From Hippopus hippopus (Eukaryota; Mollusca; Bivalvia; Cardiida; Cardiidae): a stretch of 64,000 bases of DNA. The DNA is taken from the NCBI GenBank assembly GCA_946811185.2, contig OX328113.1:4712001-4776000 (forward strand), in the 5' to 3' direction. Position numbers and translations under genes: made by a program. The notes under the pieces are model-generated. The model did no database searches, was not told where the DNA came from, and was given only the letters and a program-made list of their open reading frames with translations. Below are positions 33,354 through 44,373 of the stretch, one piece after another. The number at the start of each line of letters is the position of its first letter. The first letter of the stretch is position 1.

Positions 33354-33580
33354 TCTTACCCTTAACCACATAATGCCGACTTTTAACCACCCTGAAGAAG
33401 AAGCCTTTTGAAAACATTGTGGGAAAAGGAGAAAATGCTGGTGACCAGCATTTTCTCCTTTTCCCACAATGTTTTCTACCCCATCAAAGAAAAACTGCAT
33501 CATTTGAGCCACACTGACATTGTCGTCTGCTAATGCTTTCAATTTGGACGGGTCTAAAATTTTGTCGTCTGGTAAAAGCT
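33354..33580 (-). mobile_element. TTAA-MITE with intact palindrome
   Basis: Starts CTTAACCACATAATGCCGAC; palindrome at about 33412-33476 with centre GCTGGTGACCAGC; end AATTTTGTCGTCTGGTAAAA. Confidence 0.75.
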
Positions 33581-33789
33581 TACAATCAATTTGTTTTAGT
33601 AATACCTATGCTATCTATTGGCTAAAACCCTTAGAAAGCTCTGTACAACTTAAGGTCTTTCTACGGGCAGTATAGACGAAGATCAAGACAGACCAAACAA
33701 AGCAATGTGATGTTTGATCTAAACTATTTTTATATATAGAAAGATCCCTAGAAATCCCACATTTATGTTTTTCCCCTCCTGGAAATCAC

Positions 33790-34159
33790 TTGCGAACAAC
33801 AATACAAATATGGCTCCAAATGATGGAATTTGTCTTGGATAGAATGCAAAACATCATGGGTAAAGGAGAAAATGCTGGTTACCAGCATTTTCTCCTTTTC
33901 CCACAATGTTTTCAAAAGGCCTTTTCTTCAGAGTTGTTAAAACTCAGGATTGTGTGGTAAAGGGTTAAAAGCACAATGGCTTCGGGTTCATCAGAATATT
34001 TTCACACACTTGGAATGAAACTGCATTTTCTCCTCTTCCTACAATGTTTCTTTCCTTTTGTAACAAAAATGCCATCATTTGAGCCACATTAAATTTGTGG
34101 TCTGCAAATACTATCAGTACGGACAAGTCTACAAATTTTATTGTCCGGTAAAGGGTTAA
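33790..34159. repeat. Two truncated TTAA-MITEs, opposite orientations
   Basis: A left-truncated + copy ends at TTAA 33965-33968 with an intact palindrome. A right part of a reverse copy (about 33990-34159) ends at TTAA 34156-34159. Confidence 0.65.
34137..34142 (-). terminator. Candidate poly(A) signal of USPL1 inside a MITE
   Basis: The + strand reads TTTATT, giving AATAAA on the coding strand. It is the first canonical signal I find downstream of the stop codon, about 330 bases away, and lies in a TTAA-MITE remnant. Confidence 0.4.
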
Positions 34160-34372
34160 ATCTTTACCAAAAGACAAGATGTTAAAACTGTCCAAATTAA
34201 AAGCAGCTGCAGAAGACAAATGAAATGAAAGTCAAAAACTATAATTTGTTTTTGGAAGGGTAGAAAACATTGTTGGAGAAGGAGAAAATGCTGGTTTTTC
34301 CTCAATGTTTTTTTCAAGATTCTTCTTCACTTAGGTTGTTAAAATTCAGAATTGCTCAGTAAAATGTTTAAG
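34156..34372 (+). mobile_element. TTAA-MITE in the probable USPL1 3' UTR
   Basis: Starts TTAAATCTTTACCAAAAGAC at the TTAA shared with its neighbour. The palindrome's right arm is mostly deleted. Ends about 98 bases from the USPL1 stop codon. Confidence 0.6.
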
Positions 34373-34469
34373 AAAATACACAATAGCTGAGGCTAAGCTA
34401 TTCCACTTTTGAATACCATGCTAATTTCCATCAGTAAAAGTTTCAGAACCAGTCTAATGTCTTTACAGA

Positions 34470-36631
34470 TTAAGAAATGACATACCAGTCTAATGGTGCC
34501 TGGTTCCCAAGACCAGTGTGCAGGTTATCTGTTTTACAAGGCTGGAACAGGGTCAAGTCAGTGGTATCCAGGGCACCAAGAATATCATCTACATCACCCA
34601 TGACATCAGACATGGTGTCCTTGACAGAGGTGAATGGAATATTTAGGGCGTCATACAAGTCTTGTAGAACAGAATCTGCTTCACTTTCGTCACTTGTCAC
34701 ATTTTTAGATGGGTTCCGGGTCAATATGCCATTCTCTTTGTTAATTCTTTCAGATGTTGAGTCATTGAGCAATAAATTAGTATCTGTAATTGTCATACTG
34801 TTTATCATTTTCGGTTCACCATTAAAGCTTCCAATGGCATGACCTTTCACTCTGTCACTATTTTCACATACAACTTTTTTCTGATATGCTGATAGACTTG
34901 AAGCCGACCCCACAGTTGAAAGTGTACTGGAATTATCTGGAGAACTATTCAACAATTTATTGAGATGGGATTTTAACCGTTTCGCTAAAGGCTCTTTGAT
35001 ATGACTTCCTCTCCGTTTTCCATTTGTGTCACTTTGAGCAGATATATCTGTTTTCTTTGAATTAAAAACAGAAGAAGGACTAGATTTGGTCTTCAGTTTG
35101 GGACTTGATTTAAGACTTAAGCTTATGTCCGAATCACTACGTCTTAACACCGGTAGCTCTAAACTTGGTTTTGGTGCTGATTTTAAACTTAAACCCTCAA
35201 ATCTTGATTTAGAATGCATTGTATCTGTGGTTTTGTCTATAAGGTACTGTTTCACTGCTGTTAAATGCGGGGCAGAATTCAAATTTACAGGTGATATGTT
35301 TGGTGTTGTGGCTACAGGAATCGTCTCTGGTGTAGTACCAGAGTTGGACAAAGTTCTAAATGCATCACGTGATATTTTGCAAGTTTTCCGTTTTGGGCGT
35401 AACAAAGCTGGTAATTTGAAACGTGTTGGTTGTGCTGCTTTTGTGTCGTTAGTAGATACCTCTGTTTTCAAAGTATTTATAATACTTTTCACTTCTGGAA
35501 TGGCTTCAGAATTGTTGAATTTCAATTCACTGATGGGCTTCAATTTGTTTTCTACTAATTTGTCTCTATTTTCGGACAGAATTTTGTGGTTAACTATACA
35601 TCTAGTTTGAACTTCTGAATGTTTGTTGATTTCACTGAACACTTGGCTGTTATGTTCCTCCTTCACAGTTACAGCTTCAAAACCTTTTTTAAGTGGACAA
35701 AACACAGAAGATGGTTTGATGTTTGGAATGACTTTGTTTCCTAGACAGCTCTTGGTTTTCAGAATTTCTGGCCGTTCACAACAAAGTTTTTGAGGTGAGC
35801 ATTTAGACTGACAGGCAAGGCTCAAGTCTGGACTGGATGCTCTCTGGTGAGTATTTATATGAATACTGTTTGGATCTACTTCATTTCCAGTTCTATCATC
35901 AAACTCCACATTTTGTGCTGAGCCTTCAGTCCTACAGGCCACTGGTTTAACCAGACTGTGCTCCAGTTGAGCCGTAGCCGTAAACTCTGGCAAACTGATG
36001 TTGTCTGATAATTCACTACAAGTTGATGAAATAGAAGAGCAAGCACTTCTTTCAACAGAGGAAGACAAACTTGTGGTACAACTATTTAGAAATCTTTGAG
36101 AATCAATAGAAATTTGTTGTTTTGAACCCAATAGACCAAATGCAGGATTATTCATATCTAAAAAAGTTTTGCATTTTGATGAGTTTGGAACTGATGAACA
36201 CACTTCACTGGTGGATGACAATGATACATCTTTACTGCTACATGTAGTCAGAACTAAAGTATCTGAACACTGACTGATTCTCATCTCTGTGTTTTTGCCT
36301 TTTACAGTCCCAATTTTGCTGGCTGCCAATTTTGGATAAATTTGAGCTGTCCCTGGATTATCTATCAATGTTCCTACATTAATACTGTGATCAAGATTTC
36401 CATTTTGAGTCCCTTCACAGCCGTTTCTATCAAGTACATTTGTACTTATCCAACTTGCTAACTTTATATCATTCATATGATTTATTACTGAGTCAGATAC
36501 CCCATTTTCTATTCTTCTATCAACTTGTTCCCACATGATTATATGAATCTGTTTCCATGGAAAGGTTGGTGGTTTATCTCGGATAGGACAAAGTGGGGAT
36601 TTCAAATCATCACACTGTATCCAGGTATTAT
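34470..36631 (-). CDS. USPL1: USPL1 last coding exon: end of protease domain and C-terminal tail
   Basis: Acceptor TGCTTTTTTTACAG. Residues 521-1240, including catalytic Asp528 and a long low-complexity Ser/Thr/Lys tail without recognised domain. A tail exon this size is usual for the family. Confidence 0.92.
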
Positions 36632-39600
36632 CTGTAAAAAAAGCACTGTTTGTATTCACCGACAATTCTTAATTTCATTTTAAGTCCAATTCCAGATTTG
36701 GAGAGAAGCATAACTTTGATTGGCAATGGTTTGGCTATTACCATTTGGTTTGGCTGTAACTATTTGGTTGGGTCAAACCATTTGGTTTAGCCAATCAGAA
36801 ATCGTGTAACTTTAAAATTGAAAAAAAATCTTCAGACAAAGACTAAGAATGTTCCTAACCTTGAATGAATCATTACGAGCCCATTAACCATTCTTATTTT
36901 CATCTTAAGTCCAGTTCTAGATTTAAAAAGTAACACAACTTCTGATTGGCTACATTATGTACTTAAGTCAAACATACAATGTGTTATTTTCAAATTCACA
37001 AATTCTAAAGATTAAGACTAATCTTAAGAATGGTTTGTGAATACAGGCCCATCAAGCCTTCTTAATATCCTTCATATTCTAGATTTACATAGTAACACAA
37101 TATCTGATTGGCTAACCATTTAGTTTGTCCAAAAAGAAGTTGAGCTACCTTCAAATTCAGATTCAGACAATTCTTGAGAATAAGACTAAGAATGTTCTTA
37201 AGAATGATTGGTGAATAAAGACTCAGGAAGTAAATGATTGACATATATTTTACAACTGTATTGCCACATATGGCTTGCAACGCGCGAAAAGGGGCATTCA
37301 GACACTTGCGTAAAGTGTCATCCTGGATCAGCCTGCGCAGTCTGCTCAGGCTGATCCGAGACGACACTTTCTGATCGGGTATGATTTTCTGTTTCACACA
37401 AGTCTACTGTTGAACAAAATCTGATAATGACGTAAAATGCCGTCTCGGATTAGCCTACGCGGACTGTGCAGGCTGATCCGAGACGACACTTTACGCAAAT
37501 GTCCAAAGGCCCCTTTTCGCATGTTGCAGACCATATGTGCTTATTGTGCTAGATGGAACATTGCTATGCCACATTTTCTCTATTAAATGCCCCCAGGGGC
37601 ATTACAGTTTGCTTAAAAAAAACAAAAAATGGGGGGCTATAAATAAAGAAAAGGGCATAGAGTTTTCTAAGGAAGATGATTACACTGCTGTTTGCATTCT
37701 AATCATTGCTGTCAGCAAAGCAATTGCCTTGTAAGAAAGCTATTCAGCTTCCACAATGTTTTCCACATTTCTTTCTCACGGTTGCTAAAAACTGAATTAA
37801 CTGGCAAAGAATTGACCAAGACCTATTTTTATATACCTTGTGGATTTCTCAGCCACGCCACAAAATGGTCAGGATTTCTCAAGTATTGAAGCACTCCAGT
37901 AACCGTGTACTGTGTGTTATCTCTGGTAAACTCCAGGTCAGACCAGCTAGATGAGGGTAACCCTTCTAGAAAATGCATCATGAAAGACTTTGGCAACCTG
38001 AAGTAGATTAACAAACATTTATTCATCATGATCAACTCAGAAGGGCCCAAAGAGGAAGGGGCAGAAGGAGGGAGATCAATAAATGAGCAGCCCTCTGAGA
38101 CAGAGGGGGATAAATGCATCTACACGATGCATTATACGATGCAAGTCATCACATAATCATGGAGCCATAAAATCCATTTTGTCTAACAACCAACTGAATC
38201 ATATGAAGGGTTGCATCTAGAAATTTTCAAATAGGGAGGCTGTCCCCCATTATCTTCAGTAAAAGGGGAGGGGGGGGGGCACGTTCCCCCCCCCCCCCCC
38301 AAGTGTAAAGAGGGGGAACAAATTATATGTCAGTTCCCATAATGTAGTAAAGGGTTAATGTAATTTACTGCTTAATTTCACTGTCAAAGCTGACAAGACA
38401 GTCTGAAGTGCTTCTGATCAGACGATGTCAAATTGACATTTTATTGTGTTATGGGTTTTTGCCGTTTTTTTTGGCATCGATCTTTTTTAACGTCAGTTTT
38501 TTTTTTTTATAAGTATTTTGACATGATATTGCAAGAATTTGTCAATAAAAGTTGCAGTTCATTTCAAAATGTTTCATTTTAACCTCAATAAGTGGATTGA
38601 CATCATTGTGGTAAACTGTGACATTTGGTCCGTCATACTCACTGTTTATGACAGAATTATTATCTTTCAAGAATTTTTTAACCTTAAGACATCACTTGTT
38701 GCCAGCAGATTCACCAGTGCATCATTTTGGGACACATTTTCCCTAAATTGTCACATTCAGAGCCACTAGTTAGTGATCGACAGTGTGGCCCTGCAGTGAG
38801 GCTTTTTGTCTGCATAACACAGATGAACAGCATATATTGATATGATCAAAATAACCCAACAGTCTACAATTTAAGTTTCAAAAGATTATTGGGATGACCC
38901 ATGCAAATTATGTTACATTCTATTCCCCCGAAGTCGTTTTCTCTCTCCTTTCGCCCCATTATGGTGCATACCATCATGCAATTTTGCGGGCTAGTTTATT
39001 TTAGTGCGGGATTTGGTGCGCAAACAAATTTCGTTTTCTCGAGATTTTTGACTTTGATGCGGAATTTCGGCAATCCCGCACTCTAGATGCAACCCTGCAT
39101 ATGGTAGACGGTCCTTTAACATACAGAAAATTTATCCATAGCAAAAAGTTTCGACCCAGTTGGTGCTGACCTGGGTCTTTACTTTTTACAGATATAATAA
39201 ATACCCTTTTCATAGAGCATGGCTCAAACTCAATAAGCGCACCGCATGTGGGTGTAAACGCTTGACTGCAAGTGCTTGATTTTCAGTGAAAATTTTAAGT
39301 CAAAAAAGGGGAATAAATGTGTCAAAAATACCTTGATGGTTACCTGCTCCTGTTGTATGAGTTCCCATTTTAATATTAAACAACTTGTTCAAGTTTGAAG
39401 TAAATTAAGTCATACTTATCTTTTGTTGAATGACATGCACTGTTTACCTTGGTGCCTGGGGCCCAAGAACTACTGTTTCCACCTTCAAATGAAGACTTAC
39501 GGAAACATGTAATGGTAAATTTCACTGGTCATAACCATGAAAATCCACCATTATTTTCCAATCAACTACCGAAAAGCATGAAACATATCACTTACTTTTT

Positions 39601-42600
39601 ATAGATCATTTCTCGATGTCCTTTTGTGTAGCTACAATTTAAACATTTCTTTTTATGTACTGGGTTCTGTATCTTGAAATCTTTAACGACAGTGGGAAGG
39701 GACGGTAAGACACTCTCACAATCAGTATCTTCAACAAACTCACAACGGGGGCAACTATATGTAAATCTGGAAAGAAAAGAGCTTTTTTTTTTCCTAAAAT
39801 AAAAAAAAACAGGTACCCTTCAAATAACGCTTTAAACCCCAGCAAATTAAGGCTTTTGGAAACCCTCCATCAAAAAGATTTTGCTATCTTTGAGCGGTGT
39901 CTAAATTCACTTTCAACAGTAATGCAGTCGTATTACAGAAACAAATCACTTCTTCTGGGTACCGACTTTGGCTTTGTAGTGCCTTGCCCTAAAAAAAACT
40001 CTCATTTGAGGAGCACAGGCTGCCAAAAAAAAAAAAAGACCAATGTACAAATCTAAATGAGCCGTGCTCTGTGAAAAGGGGGCTTAATGCATCTGCGAAA
40101 AGTATCGACCCAGGTCAGCCTGCGCAGTCCCCACAGGCTGACCTGGGCCGAAACTTTTCGCTATTGGTCAATTTTCTGTATGTCGGCGGACCAGTCTTCC
40201 TCATGGTTCATTCGGTTTAAGTCGAAATGGATTTTATGGATCTGTGACCATGAGATGACTTGCTTGATATCATGAATCACGGAGATGCATGAAGGCCCCT
40301 TTTGCCAGAGCACGGCTCAAATGTTTAACCGCTGGGCATTGCAACCTTTACAGAATAGTCCTTTGAAAATAAAACCTTGGAGATAAAAAACATCATTTTC
40401 TCTATTTTCTATGAAGTTTTCCAACCCTTCTAAAGATAAATCACACCATTTCTGCCACATTTAAATTGTTGTCTACTTTCATTCTGAATAAATCTTACAT
40501 TCTTGTGACAAAACACAAGACTATTTTCTCCTTTTCTCACAATGTTTTCAAAAGCTTTCTGCTTTAAAGTCTTCTAACTTCAGGACAAAATGCTTGTTAC
40601 TATCATATTTTCCTTTTCCCACAATGTTTTCAAAAGCTTTCAGTTTCCAAGTCTGAAAATCTGGACTACTTTGACTTTATCAGAGTACACAACCTTGTTG
40701 GAAAAGAAGAAAATGCTTGTAACCATATCCAATTTGTTGTAGTTAATTGCTTTGAATCTGGACAGATTGTGAATTTTTTTCCTTTCATAATGAGTTAAGC
40801 TAACATACCTGTATCTAGATCTAAACAAACTATCTATGGCAGCATGGCCCTCTAATAGGGCTGGAATGGCGAGCACAGGGCTGGAGTGTTTTCCCCTCTC
40901 ACATTTTATCTTCTCCTGGACGGAACTCCACACCTCTGATCGAATCTCGTCCAGAATGTCACCGGGATCACAACAGCCTTCCGCACTATTGCGCAATACT
41001 TGCTGATATTCTGGAAAATCTTTGCAACCACTCTGATACAAATGGCTGTGGTTTTGATGAGAATTTGTCTGAACTTGACTAGGCCGTGTTTTGCAGACAG
41101 TGTCATTTCCATTTACAATTTCCCCTGACTGTACCTTGTATTTTGACAGGATACTTGACGCTTGTCTATGACATTTCAACAGTTTGTATATTAAAGACGC
41201 TTTCAATGATGTTTCTTCACTATCAACAAGTTTATTAAGTGTTTTGTTATGAACCAGTAGACATAAAATGACATCTAACCAACATAATGCATCTTGATTC
41301 TTCCACTGAAGAAAGGGAGTTCTCTCAAGTCTCGGAAATTCATATGAAGTAGGAACCTTTCTCACTTTTCCCACAGCTTCTGAATTTCCAAATGCAGATC
41401 TGTGATGACCTGAATTATTATCACCGTTTTTAACTCTATCACAATCATATTTTAAGGAATAAGGGGCAGTCTCCCTTGGCACAGACCCGTTCTGTAAACA
41501 TTCTGTGGTACCATTTGCAGTTGTGCTATTTGTTACAGTTACTTGTCCAAGCGGGTATCCAGGAAAAACTTCCACTTTGTTGTCTGTACCATTTTTGAGC
41601 AACTCTGGAGTGTTGAAAGACTTAGAAGAATGTGTAGCACCGTTTTGAATCAAAGATTTCAACCAAGGTTTGAAAGATGTTCCATGGCCATTTTGTTTGA
41701 GTTCCCTCCTCTTTGAAAATTTTTTTGTCAACAGAGGACTACCTGTCTGAATACCTGAAATGAATAAATCATCAAAATCAAATCAATTATATCATACTAA
41801 GGGAATGGCTGAACCTAAGTTTTGAGAAATTGTGACCAGACCCTTTTGCCTGATTTGTATTTCTTTTCAAGTGATGAACGTACATTGTATGATTTGTATA
41901 AAGATGGCAATAAAATATAAAACCCTTTACCAAACAATCCCTGGTTTTTACGACCCTGAGATAGAAGCCTTTTGAAAACATTGTGGGAAAAGGAGAAAAT
42001 GCTGGTAACCAGCATTTTCTCCTTTTCCCACAACGTTTTCTACCCTACTGGAAATAAATTCCAATTTTTGAGTTACGTTTATTTTGTCATCTGTCAGTGC
42101 CTTCAAGTTGGACCAGTCTAAAAATTTTGTCATTTGGTAAAGAGTTAAACTAATGATATTAGAAAACAAAAAAAAATATACGAACTTTTTACAATCTACG
42201 ATATTTAAGACTTGTCAAAATTAAAAGCAATTGCAAAGGACAAATTAAATAATGGGGCGTCCTTGAAAGGACAGACAGCATTGTTGGAAAAAGAGAAAAT
42301 GCTGGTCACTAGTATTTTCTTTTTCTTTTCTCCCCCCCACTATGTTTTCCAATGCCTTCTACCTCAGGGTCATTTGAACTCAGGACTGTGTGGTAACAGG
42401 CAAAATCAAATGCCTCAACCATTTAGTGCCAGGGGACCCCTAAATTGACAGTGGACCCCCACTAAGAGGGGTTTTAAAAACAGTGTAGCCTAATTATTGA
42501 CAAATAATTAACAGAGAGTTCTCTCGTTGCATGTACAGTGTTCAATTCATTTAGCTCTACCAGATGACAAAATTTTCCAACTTGTTTGTCTTGAAAGCAC

Positions 42601-43832
42601 ACACAGTAAACTACTCAAAAGCTAATTAAAGTTCATGCCAATTATCCAAATTTTACAAGATAGTTTTGAAAGTGGTCAATCATAATATTGTTTCAACCAG
42701 TAAAGAGAAATCAACTGTAGAGATGCAGAGACAGGGAGAGAGAGCTAGGCAGAGAGATAGCTAGAGAGCTAGACACAGAGAGAGACAGACAAACAGACAG
42801 AGGAGAGAGACAGACAGACAAACAGCCAGAGGAGAGAGAAAGAGTACATGGCTAAAAAATATAATCGTAGCTTGTACACCTGAAGTGTTTTTCCTACCTA
42901 TAACATCTTTTTGTATTTTTTGATGACACTCGTTCAGTCTGCCGGCTACATGCAATTGAAGTGCCAGCTGCGCCGAGGGTACGCGGGCTGGATTGTCCTT
43001 CGCTGTGTCAAGATCTTCAACACTTCTATTGAATGTCAGGTCCCTGTCTTGGCCCAGTGGATAAATACACTGAAATTAAATTACAAACTACACAATGCAT
43101 AATTTAATCTGTTTTATTTTGAAGTGTTAAGGGCTAAAATAAATTAAAACTTTACTAGATGATTGTTTGACAATTGTTGTGGTGTAAAACGTAAGATTTG
43201 TTACTATGGTATATAATACCATTATCAATATTACATCAGTTATATCACGGCAGCCAGTACACCTATCCATGCATTTCTGGAGGTTCTCTAACCAGTACTT
43301 CAACAGTAATCATTTGTTTTCACTCATAGCCATCTTCGAAACAATGACCTGATTTGCTGCGGCATTCTAGACAAAAATCAGCCTCGATACTGCAATTAAG
43401 GTCTACAGCCCCTAACTCTCATATTAAAAGACGGAAGTTGCCGAGACTGGCCAAATAGCCTTTACGAAAACGTCGATGTAACACGATATTTACCAATGAG
43501 TTAGTGAGTCTACAGCCCCCAACTCTCATATTGAAAGACGGAAGCTGCAGAGATTGGTGGAACACCCTTTACGAAAACATTGATATTTACCGATGAGTTA
43601 GGGAGTCGTAATCCTTCATCAGGTCTTATTTCTAAACTCAAATAGTCTGCAGGGTTTATTCAGTGCCCTTTACAGAACTCTTAAATAAATACCTCTGATC
43701 CCTTTTCTCTGGATAACTTACCCTTTTGAATTCACACAACCACAGGGCCTCTTCCAAATTGACTTGGAAACTTTTGAGGAAGCTTTTCCTCCCATTCTTT
43801 AGACAAACCGGGCACAACTGTTGTTCATGCAT
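34470..43832 (-). CDS. USPL1: SUMO-specific isopeptidase USPL1 (ubiquitin-specific peptidase-like 1)
   Basis: Coding exons on the reverse strand: 43832-43722, 43069-42898, 41754-40809, 39766-39596, 37997-37837 and 36631-34470. All have GT..AG junctions and compatible phases; total 3723 nt, 1240 residues and stop. The USPL1 family cleaves SUMO from proteins and is known from Cajal bodies. Visible here: N-terminal Cys motif CPVC followed by LWLCEFKR and CIYPLG (residues 7-43); catalytic Cys252 in WKNQDALCWLDVI; a CxxC pair at 415-418 and 451-454; catalytic His511 in NPDHFVAWL; Asp528 in WIQCDDLKSP; then IHIIMWEQ closing the protease domain. The long Ser-rich tail ends with a basic stretch (LAKRLKSHLNKLL) and an acidic motif (SEADSVLQDLYDALNIP), both like vertebrate USPL1. 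The ATG at 43832 directly follows an acceptor, so the 5' UTR is probably in an upstream exon. Confidence 0.92.
36660..37230. repeat. Three foldback MITE copies, 'CCAATCAGA' type
   Basis: TCTGATTGGCTA or TTAGCCAATCAGA cores recur at about 36790, 36940 and 37110, with ends like GAATGGTTTGTGAATACAGG. All lie in a USPL1 intron. Confidence 0.6.
37264..37535. mobile_element. Double-hairpin MITE, complete
   Basis: Ends CACATATGGCTTGCAAC and GTTGCAGACCATATGTG. Two internal hairpins, TCAGCCTGCGCAGTCTGCTC with its complement and ATTAGCCTACGCGGACTGTG with its complement, sit in inverted subterminal blocks (GTGTCATCC and GAGACGACAC). In a USPL1 intron. Confidence 0.8.
37837..37997 (-). CDS. USPL1: USPL1 exon with catalytic His
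   Basis: Acceptor TTAATCTACTTCAG, donor GTATAT. Residues 467-521 in part: FMMHFLEGLP, YTVTGVLQYL and the catalytic-His segment DHFVAW. Confidence 0.92.
38110..39225 (-). mobile_element. CAGCC-MITE split by an inserted element
   Basis: Left part to 38205 (TTTGTCTAACAACCAACTGA). Right part from 39098 (GTAGACGGTCCTTTAACATA, GCAAAAAGTTTCGACCC, ending CATAGAGCATGGCTCAA). Removing 38206-39097 restores the usual MITE order. Confidence 0.75.
38206..39097. mobile_element. Non-autonomous DNA transposon, hAT-like ends
   Basis: Inverted ends AGGGTTGCATCTAGA and TCTAGATGCAACCCT, flanked by CATATG at 38200-38205 and 39098-39103. 892 bp, no transposase. Long G and C runs near 38270-38300. The hAT-like label rests only on CAGGG-type ends and a duplication of 6-8 bp. 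Confidence 0.7.
39228..39410 (+). repeat. ACAAGAGC repeat, partial copy
   Basis: GCGCACCGCATGTGGGTGTA through TTGATGGTTACCTGCTCCTG to AACTTGTTCAAGTTTGAAG. Confidence 0.6.
39596..39766 (-). CDS. USPL1: USPL1 exon with the CxxC pair
   Basis: Acceptor with short tract (TTTCCAG), donor GTAAGTGA. Residues 410-467 in part: SCPRC and KKCLNCSY, the two CxxC motifs expected to bind zinc or structure the protease fold, separated by 32 residues. Confidence 0.9.
40057..40320 (+). mobile_element. CAGCC-MITE, intact
   Basis: TGAGCCGTGCTCTGTGAAAA and TTTTGCCAGAGCACGGCTCA. Hairpin GGTCAGCCTGCGCAGTCCCC with complement. Best-preserved inverted ends of the family. In a USPL1 intron. Confidence 0.85.
40340..40640. 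repeat. TTAA-MITE scraps
   Basis: ATTTTCTCCTTTTCTCACAA and TTTTCCCACAATGTTTTC pieces with no complete palindrome. Confidence 0.45.
40809..41754 (-). CDS. USPL1: USPL1 exon with catalytic Cys
   Basis: Acceptor ATTTATTCATTTCAG, donor GTATGT. Residues 95-410 in part: a variable Asn/Ser-rich linker, then LQWKNQDALCWLDVILC with the nucleophile and the helical region after it (LLKCHRQASSILSKY). Confidence 0.93.
41919..42148 (-). mobile_element. TTAA-MITE with intact palindrome, USPL1 intron
   Basis: AACCCTTTACCAAACAATCC to GTCATTTGGTAAAGAGTTAA. The palindrome has one mismatch (ACGTTTTC). Confidence 0.75.
42184..42402 (+). repeat. TTAA-MITE, diverged, facing its neighbour
   Basis: GACTTGTCAAAATTAAAAGC to CAGGACTGTGTGGTAACAG. 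The palindrome is interrupted by TCTTTTCTCCCCCCC. Opposite orientation to the copy 36 bases to the left, in the same intron. Confidence 0.6.
42721..42841. repeat. (GA)n/(GACA)n purine-rich repeat
   Basis: GAGAGAGAG, AGACAGACAGACA and GCTAGAGAGCTAGA units, in a USPL1 intron 57 bases beyond an exon's donor. Confidence 0.9.
42898..43069 (-). CDS. USPL1: USPL1 exon 2 of the coding region
   Basis: Acceptor TAATTTAATTTCAG, donor GTAGGA. It starts CIYPLGQDRD, continuing the Cys motif of the previous exon exactly as in vertebrate USPL1, then a linker with a short amphipathic stretch (ALQLHVAGRLNECHQKIQ). Confidence 0.88.
43236..43400 (-). repeat. SINE-B fragment
   Basis: TATCACGGCAGCCAGTACAC, CCATGCATTTCTGGAGG and ACCAGTACTTCAACA, without the head. 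Confidence 0.6.
43405..43612 (-). repeat. 107-bp tandem element, two units
   Basis: Inverted relative of 6300-6630: CCCCTAACTCTCATATTAAA twice, with ends AAGGTCTACAGCC and GGAGTCGTAATCCTT. In a USPL1 intron. Confidence 0.75.
43722..43832 (-). CDS. USPL1: USPL1 first visible coding exon
   Basis: Acceptor TTCCATTATTACAG immediately before ATG; donor GTAAGT. 37 residues: MHEQQLCPVC, KSFLKSFQVNLEEALWLCEF. If an upstream exon adds coding sequence, the ATG would be internal; the vertebrate protein has about 45 more residues here. Confidence 0.82.
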
Positions 43833-43859
43833 CTGTAATAATGGAATAATCATATACTA

Positions 43860-44370
43860 TATTAACTCTTTACCAAACAACAAAATTTTAGAGTAATAAA
43901 TAACTGCCACATTGTTTTAAACACAAAACAATGTATTTTTTACAAGAAAGAAGTATGTACATGCACTTGAAGAGACTGGTCTAACAGATTTTGATTTCGA
44001 TCTGGCAAAACTTTCATGACTGTCAGACTGACCTCCACGTAAAATTTTCAAATCATTCATGAAGTCTGGAAAAGCCTTGGACTTTATAATTTATAAGTAC
44101 TTTATAATTTTTTTTTTTTTTTATCTTTTCCCAAAGTTGTCACATTCTGTCATGCTTTTAATATTCAATGGTAGGGCAATTCAATGTCATACACTGAACA
44201 TATTTTTCAGGAAGATTATCCCTTCGACGCACAATTTGGAGTTTTAACAACCCCAAGAAATAAGCCAGCCTTATACCTACAAACACCCAGCTTTAAATCG
44301 GGAATACCCACAAAAATCAAAATTATGTGTCCAAAAAATTGCAATTTCTTAGTTTCAACTATATACATGG
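43860..44370. other. No gene recognised
   Basis: A T run near 44115. Contains only a MITE scrap (TTTACCAAACAACAAAATTT) near 43868. Confidence 0.4.
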
Positions 44371-44373
44371 TAT

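Noticed and set aside
34477..35610. Forward-strand open frames of 121 and 174 residues
   Set aside because: Antisense shadows of the USPL1 tail exon, whose splice phases and motifs are strong.
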